A DNA stretch of 19,093 bases, from the NCBI GenBank assembly GCA_035476575.1, contig DATILL010000024.1:1-19093 (forward strand), read 5' to 3'. This document shows positions 6,731 to 15,373 of this stretch, piece by piece. The notes under the pieces were generated by a model. It ran no database searches. It saw nothing but the letters and a program-made list of their open reading frames with translations, and was not told the DNA's origin. This DNA is from DATILL01 sp035476575 (GTDB lineage Bacteria > Actinomycetota > Actinomycetes > Mycobacteriales > JACQDL01). Both the position numbers and the translations under genes were made by a program. How positions within the stretch are numbered: position 1 is the stretch's first letter; the number at the start of each line of letters is the position of its first letter.

Positions 6731-7714
6731 TCAGCTCGCGTTGCCGTCGAACAGGCTGGTGACCGAGCCGTCCTCGAAGACCTCCCGGATCGCCCGGGCG
6801 ATCAGCGGCGCGATGGACAGGACGGTGTACTTGTCCAGCAGCTTGTCGGACGGGATCGGCAGGGTGTTGGTCAGCACCACCTCGCTGACCTGGCTGTTCT
6901 TCAGCCGCTCGGTGGCCGGGTCGGACAGGATCCCGTGAGTCGCGGCGATCACCACCTCCGCGGCGCCCGCGGCGAACAGTGCCTCGGCGGCCTTGCAGAT
7001 GGTGCCACCGGTGTCGATCATGTCGTCGACCAGGATGCAGACCCGACCCTCGACGTCGCCGACCACCCGGTTGACGACCACCCGGTTGGCCACCGTGCGG
7101 TCCCGGGTCTTGTGGATGAACGCCAGCGGGCAGCCGCCCAGCCGGTCGGTCCAGCGCTCGGCGACCCGCACCCGGCCGGCGTCCGGCGAGGCCACCGCGA
7201 GGTCACGGCCGGCGTAGCGCGACTCGACGTAGTCGGCCAGCAGCGGCAGGGCGAACAGGTGGTCCACCGGGCCGTCGAAGAAGCCCTGGATCTGGGCGGT
7301 GTGCAGGTCGACGGTCAGGATGCGGTCAGCGCCCGCGGTCTTGAACAGGTCGGCGACCAGCCGGGCCGAGACCGGCTCGCGGCCGCGGTGCTTCTTGTCC
7401 TGCCGGCTGTAGGGGTAGAAGGGCATGACCACGGTGATCCGCTTGGCAGACCCGCGTTTGAGCGCGTCCACCATAATGAGCTGCTCCATCACCCAGGTGT
7501 TGATCGGCGCCGGGTAGCTCTGGATCAGGAAGGTGTCCGAGCCGCGCACCGACTCCTGGAAGCGCACGTAGATCTCGCCGTTGGCGAAGTCACGCAGCTC
7601 GGTCGGGGTCAGGTCAGCATCCAGCCACTTCGCGATCTCCTCGGCCAGAGCGGGGTGCGCCCGGCCGGATATGAGCATCATGCTCTTCTGGGTCACCTGC
7701 TGGATGACGCTCAT
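6731..7714 (-). CDS. prs: Ribose-phosphate pyrophosphokinase (PRPP synthetase)
   Basis: Makes PRPP from ribose 5-phosphate and ATP for purine, pyrimidine, His, Trp and NAD synthesis. Conserved pieces: ELRDFANGEIYVRFQESVRG (about 39-58), the flexible-loop region PFYPYSRQDKKHRGREP (98-114), VDLHTAQIQGFF (135-146, with H138), VASPDAGRVRVAERW (174-188) and the PRPP-binding loop VDDMIDTGGT (229-238). Length of 327 residues is normal for the class I bacterial enzyme. The ATG shares ATGA with the glmU stop, so translation is coupled to glmU, the usual actinobacterial order. The serpin gene follows 4 nt after its stop. Confidence 0.97.
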   Translation of the reverse strand: MSVIQQVTQKSMMLISGRAHPALAEEIAKWLDADLTPTELRDFANGEIYVRFQESVRGSDTFLIQSYPAPINTWVMEQLIMVDALKRGSAKRITVVMPFYPYSRQDKKHRGREPVSARLVADLFKTAGADRILTVDLHTAQIQGFFDGPVDHLFALPLLADYVESRYAGRDLAVASPDAGRVRVAERWTDRLGGCPLAFIHKTRDRTVANRVVVNRVVGDVEGRVCILVDDMIDTGGTICKAAEALFAAGAAEVVIAATHGILSDPATERLKNSQVSEVVLTNTLPIPSDKLLDKYTVLSIAPLIARAIREVFEDGSVTSLFDGNAS

Positions 7715-9303
7715 CTGCCAGCTCTCGTGTCGATGCCGCCGAATGCCGCGCCCGTGCCGAATGAAGCGCCGTCACCGCCGATGTCTCCCCTCGGGTCGGG
7801 GGGCTGGTCAACCTGGGGCTGGTCAGCCTGAGGCTGGGCGGGTTGGGGCCGGTCAACTTGAGGCTGGTCAACCTGGGGCTGGGCGGGTTGGGGCTGGACG
7901 GCGCGGGCGGCGGCCTCGGCCGCGGCGGTACCGGCGCGGCGGCGTTCAACCCAGCCCTCGATGTTGCGCTGCCGGGCCCGGCCGACGCCGAGCGCGCCCG
8001 GCGGCACGTCGGAGCTGATCACCGAGCCGGCGGCGGTGTAGGCGCCGTCGCCGACGGTGACCGGGGCCACGAACATGTTGTCGGCACCGGTCCGGGCATG
8101 GTCGCCGATCGTGGTGCGATGCTTGGCCACGCCGTCGTAGTTCACGAAGACGGTCGCGGCGCCGATGTTGGTGTGCGCGCCGATGGTGGCGTCGCCGACG
8201 TAGCTCAGGTGCGGGACCTTGCTGCCCTCGCCGATCTCGGCCGCCTTGATCTCGACGTAGGTGCCGGCCTTGGCGCCCGGGCCGAGGCGGGCGCCCGGGC
8301 GGAGGTAGCAGTACGGGCCGACCGTGGCCCCGGGACCGATCTCGGCCCGGTCGCAGTGCGCCCGGACCACCGAGGCGCCGGGGCCGACCACCGTGTCGAC
8401 CAGCGTGCAGTCCGGCCCGATCCGGGCCCCCTCGGCAACCCTGGTGACGCCGTGAAGCTGGACGTTCGGCAGCACGGTGACATCCGGCGCGAGCTCGACG
8501 TCGACGTCCACCCAGACGGTGGCAGGGTCGAGCACGCTGACCCCGGCCCGCATCCAGCCGGTGAGAACGCGGTCGCGCAGGACGCGGCCGGCGGCGGCGA
8601 GCTGGGCACGGTCATTGACGCCCCCGGTCTCGGCCGGGTCGGTGGTGACGGCGACGACGGGCAGCCCCGCGTCGACGTACATCCCGACCACGTCCGGAAG
8701 GTACTCCTCGCCCTGGGCGTTGTCGGTGGACAGCTTGCCCAGCGCGGCGCGCAGCGGCTCGATGGCGAAGGCGTAGACGGAGGTGTTGATCTCGGCGACG
8801 GCCCGCTCGGGCTCGGTGGCGTCCTTGTGCTCGACGATCCTGGCCACCGTGCCGTCGTCGGCCCGGATGACCCGGCCGTACCCGGTCGGGTCGGGGACGA
8901 CCGTGGTCAGCAGGGTGGCGGCGGCGCCGGACTCGTGGTGTACGGCGAGCAGCCTGGCCAGGGTCGGCGCGGTCAGCAGCGGTGTGTCGCCGGGGACGAC
9001 GAGTACGGTGCCGGCCGCGTCGGGGGCCGACTCCAGCGCCACCCGCAGCGCGTGCCCGGTGCCGCGCTGCTTGGCCTGGACGACGGCCTGGACGCCGTCC
9101 GGCAGGGTCGCGCTGACCTCATCGCGGCCGTGGCCGACGACGACGAGCGTGCGGCGGGCGGCCAGCGGCGCGCAGGCGGCCAGCACGTGGCCGAGCATCG
9201 TACGCCCCAGCAGCGGGTGCAGCACCTTGGGTGTGCGCGACCTCATCCTCGTGCCCTCGCCCGCGGCGAGGACGACGACCGCGGCGGGGCGGACGTCGGA
9301 CAC
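7711..9303 (-). CDS. glmU: Bifunctional GlmU: GlcN-1-P acetyltransferase / GlcNAc-1-P uridyltransferase
   Basis: Makes UDP-GlcNAc for peptidoglycan in the cytoplasm. The N-terminal uridyltransferase domain shows VVLAAGEGTRMRSRTPKVLH (nucleotide-binding loop, about 10-29), VVPGDTPLL and KQRGTGHAL. The C-terminal left-handed beta-helix domain shows GPYCYLRPGARLG, KAAEIGEGSKVPHLSYVGDA (catalytic-type His) and NIGAATVFVNYDG, ending AAGSVISSDVPPGALGVGRA and RQRNIEGWVERRR. The GTG at 9303 is chosen because GGGGAG lies 5-6 nt upstream and the fold begins right after it. At about 530 residues it is roughly 70 longer than E. coli GlmU (456), owing to an Ala-rich linker and a Pro/Gln repeat tail. The stop overlaps the prs start. 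Confidence 0.96.
   Translation of the reverse strand: MSDVRPAAVVVLAAGEGTRMRSRTPKVLHPLLGRTMLGHVLAACAPLAARRTLVVVGHGRDEVSATLPDGVQAVVQAKQRGTGHALRVALESAPDAAGTVLVVPGDTPLLTAPTLARLLAVHHESGAAATLLTTVVPDPTGYGRVIRADDGTVARIVEHKDATEPERAVAEINTSVYAFAIEPLRAALGKLSTDNAQGEEYLPDVVGMYVDAGLPVVAVTTDPAETGGVNDRAQLAAAGRVLRDRVLTGWMRAGVSVLDPATVWVDVDVELAPDVTVLPNVQLHGVTRVAEGARIGPDCTLVDTVVGPGASVVRAHCDRAEIGPGATVGPYCYLRPGARLGPGAKAGTYVEIKAAEIGEGSKVPHLSYVGDATIGAHTNIGAATVFVNYDGVAKHRTTIGDHARTGADNMFVAPVTVGDGAYTAAGSVISSDVPPGALGVGRARQRNIEGWVERRRAGTAAAEAAARAVQPQPAQPQVDQPQVDRPQPAQPQADQPQVDQPPDPRGDIGGDGASFGTGAAFGGIDTRAGR
7802..7906 (-). repeat. Seven 15-bp tandem repeats in the 3' end of glmU
   Basis: Seven consecutive 15-bp units (plus-strand consensus GGCTGGTCAACCTGG, first unit 7802-7816) encode pentapeptides of the type QPQVD / QPQPA / QPQAD. 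Two unit types alternate (GGTCAACCTGG and GGGCGGGTTGG). They lie after the last beta-helix segment and give an unstructured Pro/Gln/Asp tail. Confidence 0.9.
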
Positions 9304-9356
9304 AGAAGCTCCCCTCAACCGGCGGCGGGTCGACCCATGGTAACCAGGTGGTCGGC

Positions 9357-9377
9357 GGCCGTGATCCGCGGACGGCC
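9357..9377 (-). terminator. Short hairpin between membrane-protein gene and glmU
   Basis: GGCCGT (9357-9362) and ACGGCC (9372-9377) form a perfect 6-bp stem around a 9-nt loop, in the 85-nt gap after the stop of the membrane protein. There is no T-run on the leftward side. It could be a weak terminator, or part of the glmU leader. Confidence 0.25.
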
Positions 9378-9388
9378 ACAGTGCCGGG

Positions 9389-10096
9389 TCAGGAGGGATT
9401 TTCCCAGACTGTGACAGTCACGACGAGAGCACCGCGCTTTCCCGGGCTACCTGGGTCAACCCCGGTGATGACCAGCAGCGCGTACCGGCCTTCGGACGTC
9501 CGAACGCAGACGGCATGACCAGGCGACACGGTCCTCCCGGCCGGCACGCTGCCCGGCCTGCCGTACGGCGCGCTGACGCAGTCCGCGTAGGTCCAGCGGC
9601 TACCGACGCCGACGACCGCCTCCTCTGCGGTGCCAAACCGCGACCACAGGCCGTCACTCTTATTGTCGGCCCAGTAGCCCACATCTTGAGTTGTCCACTC
9701 CACCGAGGTGGTGAGCCAGCCGGGACCTTCCGCATCGAGGTCAATCGCCTCGTATGCGCCGAGCCTGACGTTTTCTTGGCGCCGCACGACAGCGTCGACG
9801 CCGCCGGGAAGCTCTCGGTTGGCCGGCGGAGAGGTCGACGGTTGTGCGGTCTGTGTCGTTGTCGGGGAAGGCGGCACTGTGCCGTCGTGGCCGAGGTGGG
9901 AAATGGCAGCGAACAGCCCGCCAGCGGCCACCACCACGCCGGTGAGGGCGGCCAACAGGAGCTGGATCCCCGACAGGGAACGCGCCCACCGTTCCACCCG
10001 TCCGGGCGGATCCCCAGAGCTGGCTCCGACACGCCCAGGCTCACTGTTCTGTAAGACGGCACCCGGCGGGCCGTCGCCAATGAGATCGTCCGGCAC
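9389..10096 (-). CDS. Single-pass membrane protein with extracytoplasmic domain, unknown function
   Basis: I do not recognise the family. The start is set at GTG 10096 because an excellent AGGAGGT lies 5 nt before it; the upstream ATG codons lack such a site. The product is about 235 residues. A short cytoplasmic N-terminus leads to one hydrophobic segment (GIQLLLAALTGVVVAAGGLF). This is followed by a Pro/Thr/Ser-rich linker (PPSPTTTQTAQPSTSPP) and an outer domain of about 130 residues with aromatic and conserved-looking parts (VGYWADNKSDGLWSRFG, RWTYADCVSAPYG, VCVRTSEGRYALLVITGV). Two cysteines (in YADC and AVCV) could form a disulfide. The end, RGALVVTVTVWENP, is beta-like. Topology is inferred from the single segment. 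It precedes glmU on the same strand with an 85-nt gap, but nothing links its function to it. Confidence 0.75.
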   Translation of the reverse strand: MPDDLIGDGPPGAVLQNSEPGRVGASSGDPPGRVERWARSLSGIQLLLAALTGVVVAAGGLFAAISHLGHDGTVPPSPTTTQTAQPSTSPPANRELPGGVDAVVRRQENVRLGAYEAIDLDAEGPGWLTTSVEWTTQDVGYWADNKSDGLWSRFGTAEEAVVGVGSRWTYADCVSAPYGRPGSVPAGRTVSPGHAVCVRTSEGRYALLVITGVDPGSPGKRGALVVTVTVWENPS

Positions 10097-10218
10097 GGCT
10101 ACCTCCTCGTCTCCCATGTCGGACCACTGCCGCGACCCCGACGGTGTCACCTCGGAGTACATGTCGCCGTGTTTACCCTACGCTCACCAACAGCCGCTGC
10201 CGGTGACCGTGGCGGATG

Positions 10219-10837
10219 CTAGACGTCGGCGCGGTGGGCGGCGCGGACCAGCGAGTCGTAGGTCTCCTCCGTGCGCACCGCCACGATGCCCAGGTCAGTC
10301 ACGAACGCGGCCAGCTCCTCCTGGATGGCCGTGGCCGACAGGTGGACGGACACCATCTGTTCCAGCTCCAGGAAACGGGCCCAGGCCGACAACGTCGTCC
10401 ACGAACAGCGAGGCGTCGCCGACGTGCGCCGTCCGGCGGGACTTGACGATGCGCACGGTCGGGTAGTAACCCATGGCCAGCAGGGCGTTGTGCATGCCCT
10501 GCCGATCGGCGGCCTCGGCCTCGGTCTCGTGCGCGACGCAGGCCAGCTCGTTGGCTTGCGGCCGCTTGATCGTGAACAGGTGCCGGTCAGCCTCGGTGCG
10601 CAGGCGGGCGAAGGCATAGCCGACCTTGGGCATGCCGAACACCCAACGGGCCTCGGCGTAGGCCTGGTCGTCCTGCTGGACAGGCTGGCCGAGCGCGATG
10701 CCGCGGCGCTCCAGGGCGACGGTCAGGACCACCGGGTCAGCGATGCGGTACTTGACCTCGACTTCAAACACGGCCGGCAGCCCGGCACGGACCACCTCAA
10801 CCGCTGCAACGCCACGCTGGCAGAAGGCTGACCTCAT
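10219..10837 (-). pseudogene. CYTH-domain protein (class IV adenylate cyclase-like), frame-broken
   Basis: CYTH proteins form a tunnel-fold enzyme acting on triphosphates (cyclases, thiamine triphosphatase, polyphosphatase). Visible signs: the ExExK signature in FEVEVKYRI; FARLRTEADRHLFTIKRP; ACVAHETEAEAADRQGMHNA; YYPTVRIVKSRR; and LFVDDVVGLG. The frame then shifts at the GGGCCC around 10377-10382. The matching C-terminus RFLELEQMVSVHLSATAIQE and LGIVAVRTEETYDSL continues in the next frame to the stop at 10219. Removing one base gives about 205 residues, normal for the family. The ATG at 10837 follows AAGGAG at 5-6 nt spacing. Since both halves are well conserved, either a recent mutation or a base-call error in the G/C run is likely. 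The substrate cannot be told. Confidence 0.8.
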
Positions 10838-10917
10838 CGCTGCTCCTTGCCAACCCTTACTGGATCCGATCACCGGTGAGGCGCCATGCGCGGCCCAGCG
10901 ACTGCCCGCCCGCGGGG

Positions 10918-13900
10918 TCAGGAGTCAGCCGGAGGGCTCGGGGTGGGGTGTGCACAGGCCCGGCTGTCTGGTTGGTCGAGTGCGGTCAGGTGTTCCCGGA
11001 TCTGATCGGCCTCGGGGGTACCGAGCTCGGTGAAGATCTGCAGTGCCTGCTGCCAGTGCCGGCGTGCCTGATCGGTGTGGCCGAGGTCGTGATGGGCATG
11101 GGCAATGCCGTCGAGGGCGCGGGCGTGGTCGTGACGTTGGCCGAGCTCGACGGCGAGCGTGGCGGCGTACTGATGGTGGGTGAGAGCCTGCTCCGACCGG
11201 CCGACGGCGCGAAGGGTGTCGCCCAAGCCGTTGTGGGCTTCGAACTCGCCGTTGCGATCGCCGATCTCCTGGAACGTGGCGAGGGCTCGCTGGTGGTGGT
11301 CGATCGCCTGGTCGTGCCGCCCCACCAGCCGGTAAACATCGCCGAGGGCGGTGAGCGCGTAGGTCTCGCCGGCGCGGTCGCCGATCTCGCGGGTGACGGC
11401 GAGGGCCTGCTGGTGGTGGTCGATCGCCTGGTCGTGCCGTCCCACCTGCCGGTATACACCGCCGAGGAAGCTCAGCGCGGAGCTTTCGCCGTAGCGGTCG
11501 CCGACCTCGCGGGCGACGACGAGGGCCTGCTGGAGGTGGTCGATCGCCTGGTCGTGCCGCCCCACCAGCATGTAGACATGGCCGAGACCGCCTACCGTGC
11601 GGCCTTCGCCGGCCCGGTCGCCGACCTCGCGAGCGATGCAGAGGGCCTGCTGGAGGTGGTCAATCGCCTCCGCATAGCGCCCCACCCTCCAGCACACGTC
11701 GCCGAGACCGCCCAGCGCGAAGCGCTCGCCGGCTCGATCGCCAACCTCGCGAGCGATGCCGAGGGCCTGCCGGTAGTGGTCGATCGCCGGCTCACAGCGT
11801 CCCATGCTCAGGTTGACATCGCCGAGACCGCCCAGCGCGCGACCTTCGCTGGCCCGGTCGCCGACCTCGCGAGCGATGCCGAGAGTCTGCTGGAGGTGGT
11901 CGATCGCCTGCGTGTAGCGCCCTAACAGCCGGTAGACCTCGCCGAGGCTGACCAGGACCCGGCCTTCGCTGACGCGGTTGCCGTCGCCGCGGGTGGCGTG
12001 CAGAGCGAGAGTATGCACGGCGACAGCGTCGGTGTAGTGGCCGCGGGTGCGTAGGTGACGCGCTAGGGCATGGGACATACGGCTGCTGTGGCCTGGCCAG
12101 CCGTAAGTGGCGGCGTGGTGGACGGCGGCTAGCAGGTTGAGCCGCTCGGCCTCCAGCCAGGCCACCGCCTCGGTCTGGTCGGTGAGGTCAGGACGGGGCG
12201 TAGGGGGTACGGGAACCTGCGGAAGGTAACCCCGGTCCTGCGGGTAGGCCAGGTCCGCCGCGCGGGCGGCGGTGTGGGCGTAGTGGTCGAGCAGCCGGGT
12301 GAGCGCCGTCCGCTGGTCGGCTTCGGGCTCTTCCCGGGCGGTATGGGCGGCGTACGCGCGGAGCAGGTCGTGGAACCCGTACCGTCCGGCCGAGGGTCGG
12401 GTGAGCAGGGAGGCGTCGGCGAGGTGGGTCAGCAGCCGCTTGGCGTCGGGCAGGCTGGTGTCGGCCAGGGCGGCGGCGGCGTAGGCGTCGGTGTCGGGCT
12501 CGGAGCCGGGGATGAGGCCCAGCAGCCGGAACATGCGCCGCTGACCTGCCGGCAGAGTGTCGTAGGAGACGGTGAAAGCGGCGGTGATGCTGCGTTCGCC
12601 GTCATCGACGGTAGCGAGCCGGACATGCTGGTCGGCCAGGTGTCCGTCGAGCTCAGCCAGGCTGGTCCAGGCGTGGTTGCGGTAGCGGGCGGCGACGATC
12701 CGGATGGCCAGCGGCAGCCGCCCGCAGGCGGTGATAATGCGGCCGATCCTGAGGGACTCTTCCGGTGTCGGATCCAGGCCGGTGACGCGGGTAAACAGGG
12801 TGTGGGCGTCGGCAGGATGCAGGATATCCAGGTGAATGGGGTGGGCGTCATCGATCGCGGGCAGCCGCCGACGGCTGGTGATGATGACTCGGCAGCCGGG
12901 TGCGGCGGGCAGCAGGGGCTGTACCTGGCTGCTGCTACGGGCATTGTCGAGCACGATCAGCATCCGCTTGTCGGCCAGCCTGCTGCGGTAAAGGGTGGCC
13001 CGGTCGTCGAGGTCGGCCGGGATCTGGGTGCCGGGGACGCCGAGGCGCCGTAGCAGGCGGTCAAGGACGGCGGCGGGTTCCAACGGGTCGGCGTCGGGGG
13101 TGTAACCGAGCAGGTCCAGGAACAGGATGCCATCGGGGAATCGGTCGGCATGCCGGTAGGCGGCATGTTTGGCCAGCTCGGTCTTGCCAATGCCGGCCAT
13201 CCCGTCGACGGCGCAGATCACCACCACCTGCGGCTGGTCATGGGAGCCGGTCAGGAGGGTGGTGAGCTGGTCGAGCTCGGTACGACGGCCGATGAAATGT
13301 CCAGCCAGCCGGGGCAGTCCGGCGCGCAGCGCCCGCTGGGCCGCAGTGCTGGTCGTGGTGGTCTCATGGAGGATCGTCTGGTAGGCGTGTTCGAGCGGGC
13401 CGCGCGGGTCAAGCCCGAGGCTGTCACGGATGTGCTGGCGGGTGCGTTGGTAGATGGCTACCGCGTCGTCACGACGACCGAGCGCACCCAGCGCGCGGAT
13501 GAGAAGCGCGGCCGCACGCTCCCGCTCCGGGTGCTGCCGGCACAGCTCGTCGAGGAGGTCGGGGACGTGGGCGGGATCTGCGTGGTCAAGTTCTAGCTCG
13601 GCGAGGTCTTCGGCGACGGAAAGCCGCCGGGTGGTCATGGTGGCGCGCAGCTCGGTCAGGGCGTCTCCCAGGCCATCCAGTGCCGGCCCGCGCCATAGGC
13701 GCAGTGCCTGGTCCAGCAGGACGATGGCGACGGATGGCTCACCGGCCTGCCGGGCTGCCCGCGCCTGGTCGAGCAGCGCGGTAAAGTGATGCCAGTCAAT
13801 GACCTGCTCGGGCGAAACCATGGTCAGCCGGTAGCTCGGCCGTAGACCCTCCAGGCGAGCCTGGTCGGCGACGGGGTGCAGGACGGTCTTGAGCCGGGTG

Positions 13901-14106
13901 ATGTAGTGGTAGAGGCTGTCACGGGCCACCTCATTGCCCTCGCCCCATACCCAACGGATGAGCCGGTCGGTGGTCACCGGGGTGTTGGGGTGGCACAGTA
14001 GTGCGGCCAACACCGCCGTGGGCTTCGGCCCGCCGAGGTCTAGGCGCCGGCCGGCGTAGCTGACCCGAACCGGGCCGAGGAGCTGGACGTGTAGCTCAGC
14101 CGACAC
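10918..14106 (-). CDS. AfsR/SARP-family transcriptional regulator with NB-ARC and TPR domains
   Basis: Large SARP regulators bind DNA through an OmpR-type winged helix and use an ATPase switch. Domains: winged helix (1-95; LLGPVRVSYAGRRLDLGGPK and SLYHYITRLKTVL); BTAD (about 105-246; WHHFTALLDQARAARQ, LWRGPALDGL, GLDPRGPLEHAYQTIL); NB-ARC ATPase with Walker A GMAGIGKT (302-309), Walker B RMLIVLDN (381-388), RVIITSRRR (406-414) and CGRLPLAIRI; then eight 40-residue TPR units. The GTG at 14106 is chosen because the winged-helix fold begins there; the longer in-frame stretch upstream looks non-coding. Length is 1062 residues, similar to AfsR. It is transcribed alone (80 nt to the CYTH gene, 690 nt of leader). 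Such regulators often sit near secondary-metabolite genes, but none is obvious here except the radical SAM/flavoprotein locus. Target genes cannot be read from the sequence. Confidence 0.93.
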   Translation of the reverse strand: MSAELHVQLLGPVRVSYAGRRLDLGGPKPTAVLAALLCHPNTPVTTDRLIRWVWGEGNEVARDSLYHYITRLKTVLHPVADQARLEGLRPSYRLTMVSPEQVIDWHHFTALLDQARAARQAGEPSVAIVLLDQALRLWRGPALDGLGDALTELRATMTTRRLSVAEDLAELELDHADPAHVPDLLDELCRQHPERERAAALLIRALGALGRRDDAVAIYQRTRQHIRDSLGLDPRGPLEHAYQTILHETTTTSTAAQRALRAGLPRLAGHFIGRRTELDQLTTLLTGSHDQPQVVVICAVDGMAGIGKTELAKHAAYRHADRFPDGILFLDLLGYTPDADPLEPAAVLDRLLRRLGVPGTQIPADLDDRATLYRSRLADKRMLIVLDNARSSSQVQPLLPAAPGCRVIITSRRRLPAIDDAHPIHLDILHPADAHTLFTRVTGLDPTPEESLRIGRIITACGRLPLAIRIVAARYRNHAWTSLAELDGHLADQHVRLATVDDGERSITAAFTVSYDTLPAGQRRMFRLLGLIPGSEPDTDAYAAAALADTSLPDAKRLLTHLADASLLTRPSAGRYGFHDLLRAYAAHTAREEPEADQRTALTRLLDHYAHTAARAADLAYPQDRGYLPQVPVPPTPRPDLTDQTEAVAWLEAERLNLLAAVHHAATYGWPGHSSRMSHALARHLRTRGHYTDAVAVHTLALHATRGDGNRVSEGRVLVSLGEVYRLLGRYTQAIDHLQQTLGIAREVGDRASEGRALGGLGDVNLSMGRCEPAIDHYRQALGIAREVGDRAGERFALGGLGDVCWRVGRYAEAIDHLQQALCIAREVGDRAGEGRTVGGLGHVYMLVGRHDQAIDHLQQALVVAREVGDRYGESSALSFLGGVYRQVGRHDQAIDHHQQALAVTREIGDRAGETYALTALGDVYRLVGRHDQAIDHHQRALATFQEIGDRNGEFEAHNGLGDTLRAVGRSEQALTHHQYAATLAVELGQRHDHARALDGIAHAHHDLGHTDQARRHWQQALQIFTELGTPEADQIREHLTALDQPDSRACAHPTPSPPADS
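11014..11973 (-). repeat. Eight tandem 120-bp repeats encoding TPR units
   Basis: Eight consecutive 40-residue units follow the pattern GE-x4-L-x-x-LG-x-VY-x-x-VGR-x-x-x-AIDH-x-QQAL-x-x-x-x-E-x-GDR. The fourth to sixth are most alike (VGRHDQAIDH identical). Units 7 and 8 at the C-terminal end are diverged. DNA identity between central units is high, which suggests recent expansion and makes the array prone to gain or loss of units. Confidence 0.9.
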
Positions 14107-14796
14107 CGCGCCACCCTCGCCCCTCTCTGCACCCGTCTTGTCCGGGTGCCGCTGTCGTACCGCGAATGTACCCTTCCGTCCGGCCCGGGCAACGGGTGTG
14201 GCGCAGACGACTAGCCGCGGTCCAGAAGTCGTGGCTGACCTCCTCGGGGCACTTGCACACCCCTGCTGGGAGGCGCAGCGTCTCCTCAAGCTGGCGGAGG
14301 GTTGGGGAACGGGCTGTCCCGCGAAGCCACCCGCCCGCCAACGTGAAGGTCTCATCAACCGCGCCGGCAACCTCCAGTACCGCACCGCCCGGACCCCACT
14401 CACCTCGATCACTCCTCCAGCAGCGCCGCCGGGAACGTCCGCCTCAGCACCCCGATCGGGATCCGACCACACCAGCCACACCACGAAACTACACCGACAT
14501 AAGTACAAGGAAGTGACGTTGGGCCTCCTCCAAGACGCTGGACCGCATCGGTGAGAACTGCTCGGCGACCCAGCTCGGCAATGGCGTATTAGCCAAGGAT
14601 GTCTACACCGACTTGCGCGAGCAAGTCCTGTGTACTGCCGAGCGACGATTTCGACGTCCAAGTCTGTGGCGTTGGTGCCATGAGAAGGAGGATCTCTTCC
14701 GGTAGGAGGAGGCCGTGCGGCTTGTCCCGCGACGCTCGGTGAGCGCCGGAGCCTCCATGCTGGCTCTTGCAGCCGCACAGCCCTTTCTTGAGGATA
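14107..14796. other. 690-nt stretch without a convincing gene
   Basis: This separates the SARP regulator from the flavoprotein (both leftward). Frames on both strands are open in places but look like codon-bias shadows. The GC content is lower around 14480-14700. One plus-strand frame (about 14517-14705) reads RIGENCSATQLGNGVLAKDV and looks protein-like, but it has no ATG or GTG start and a stop directly upstream, so it may be a gene remnant. No tRNA or clear terminator was found. The SARP promoter probably lies in the part near 14106. Confidence 0.5.
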
Positions 14797-15366
14797 CTAC
14801 TCTTGATGTACGGCCTTGCTTCGGATAGCAGCGATATGGCCGCCAAGGGACTCCCAGGGGAACAGCTTTGCGGCGGCCGGGCCCATGTTGGGTGTCGGCA
14901 GCGGGTACCTGTCAGGATCGAAGATCAGGTTGACACCCCAGCTCCGTAGGCGTTCGACGCTCTCCTGAAAGGCCGGGTGCTTCGCTAGCGCCACGTTCGG
15001 AACTGGCACGGCGACGACCGGAAGCCCAAGGCCGATCGCTTCATTGAGGATGCCCAGCGCCAACGTATCGCTCGTCCCATGTGCCCACTTGTTGATCGTG
15101 TTGAACGTCGCGGGCGCCACCGCGATGGCACCCGCCGGTGGAAGTGCGTCAGGCTCGTCGGGCTGCTTGTAGTCATAGCGCACGACGTGTCCGGTCAGTT
15201 CGCTCAGCCGCTCGGCGTCCATGAACTTGATGGCCGAAGGGGTGGCGATAACACATACGTCCCAGCCATCGGCCTTTAGCTTGATCACGAAGTCGGGCAG
15301 GTCGCCGGCAGGCCGACCACCACAGGCAACGATGTATAGGACCGGCTTGTCAGTGCTGGCTGTCAT
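14797..15366 (-). CDS. Flavoprotein (HFCD / phosphopantothenoylcysteine decarboxylase-like fold)
   Basis: The 189-residue protein has the FMN-binding HFCD fold: VLYIVACGGRPA near the N-terminus, GWDVCVIATPSA, and the family motif PATFNTINKWAHGTSDTLAL (85-104). VVAVPVPNVALAKHPAFQES follows, then PTPNMGPAAAKLFPW. Family members decarboxylate C-terminal or substrate cysteines (Dfp, EpiD). In a hand alignment the catalytic histidine of Dfp/EpiD is not at its usual place (a Glu, about residue 71, stands there; the nearest His are 60 and 96), so the activity may differ. The ATG at 15366 is 7 nt after the stop of the XRE regulator and has AGGA 6 nt upstream. Operon with that regulator is very likely, a pairing I recall from other actinomycetes. 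Alternative: a pure flavin sensor for the regulator. Confidence 0.85.
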   Translation of the reverse strand: MTASTDKPVLYIVACGGRPAGDLPDFVIKLKADGWDVCVIATPSAIKFMDAERLSELTGHVVRYDYKQPDEPDALPPAGAIAVAPATFNTINKWAHGTSDTLALGILNEAIGLGLPVVAVPVPNVALAKHPAFQESVERLRSWGVNLIFDPDRYPLPTPNMGPAAAKLFPWESLGGHIAAIRSKAVHQE

Positions 15367-15373
15367 CAAGTTC

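Noticed and set aside
10876..11925. Long plus-strand open frame opposite the TPR repeats (349 codons)
   Set aside because: Its sequence is the antisense of the 120-bp TPR array and repeats with the same period; no start site or family. A shadow of the SARP gene.
14096..14341. Minus-strand ORF of 81 codons next to the SARP start
   Set aside because: Overlaps the SARP start, no ribosome binding site, no recognisable features.
14107..14778. In-frame 5' extension of the SARP regulator to 1286 residues
   Set aside because: The extra sequence has no domain, odd composition (Arg/Ser/Pro/Cys-rich) and the winged-helix fold begins right at GTG 14106.
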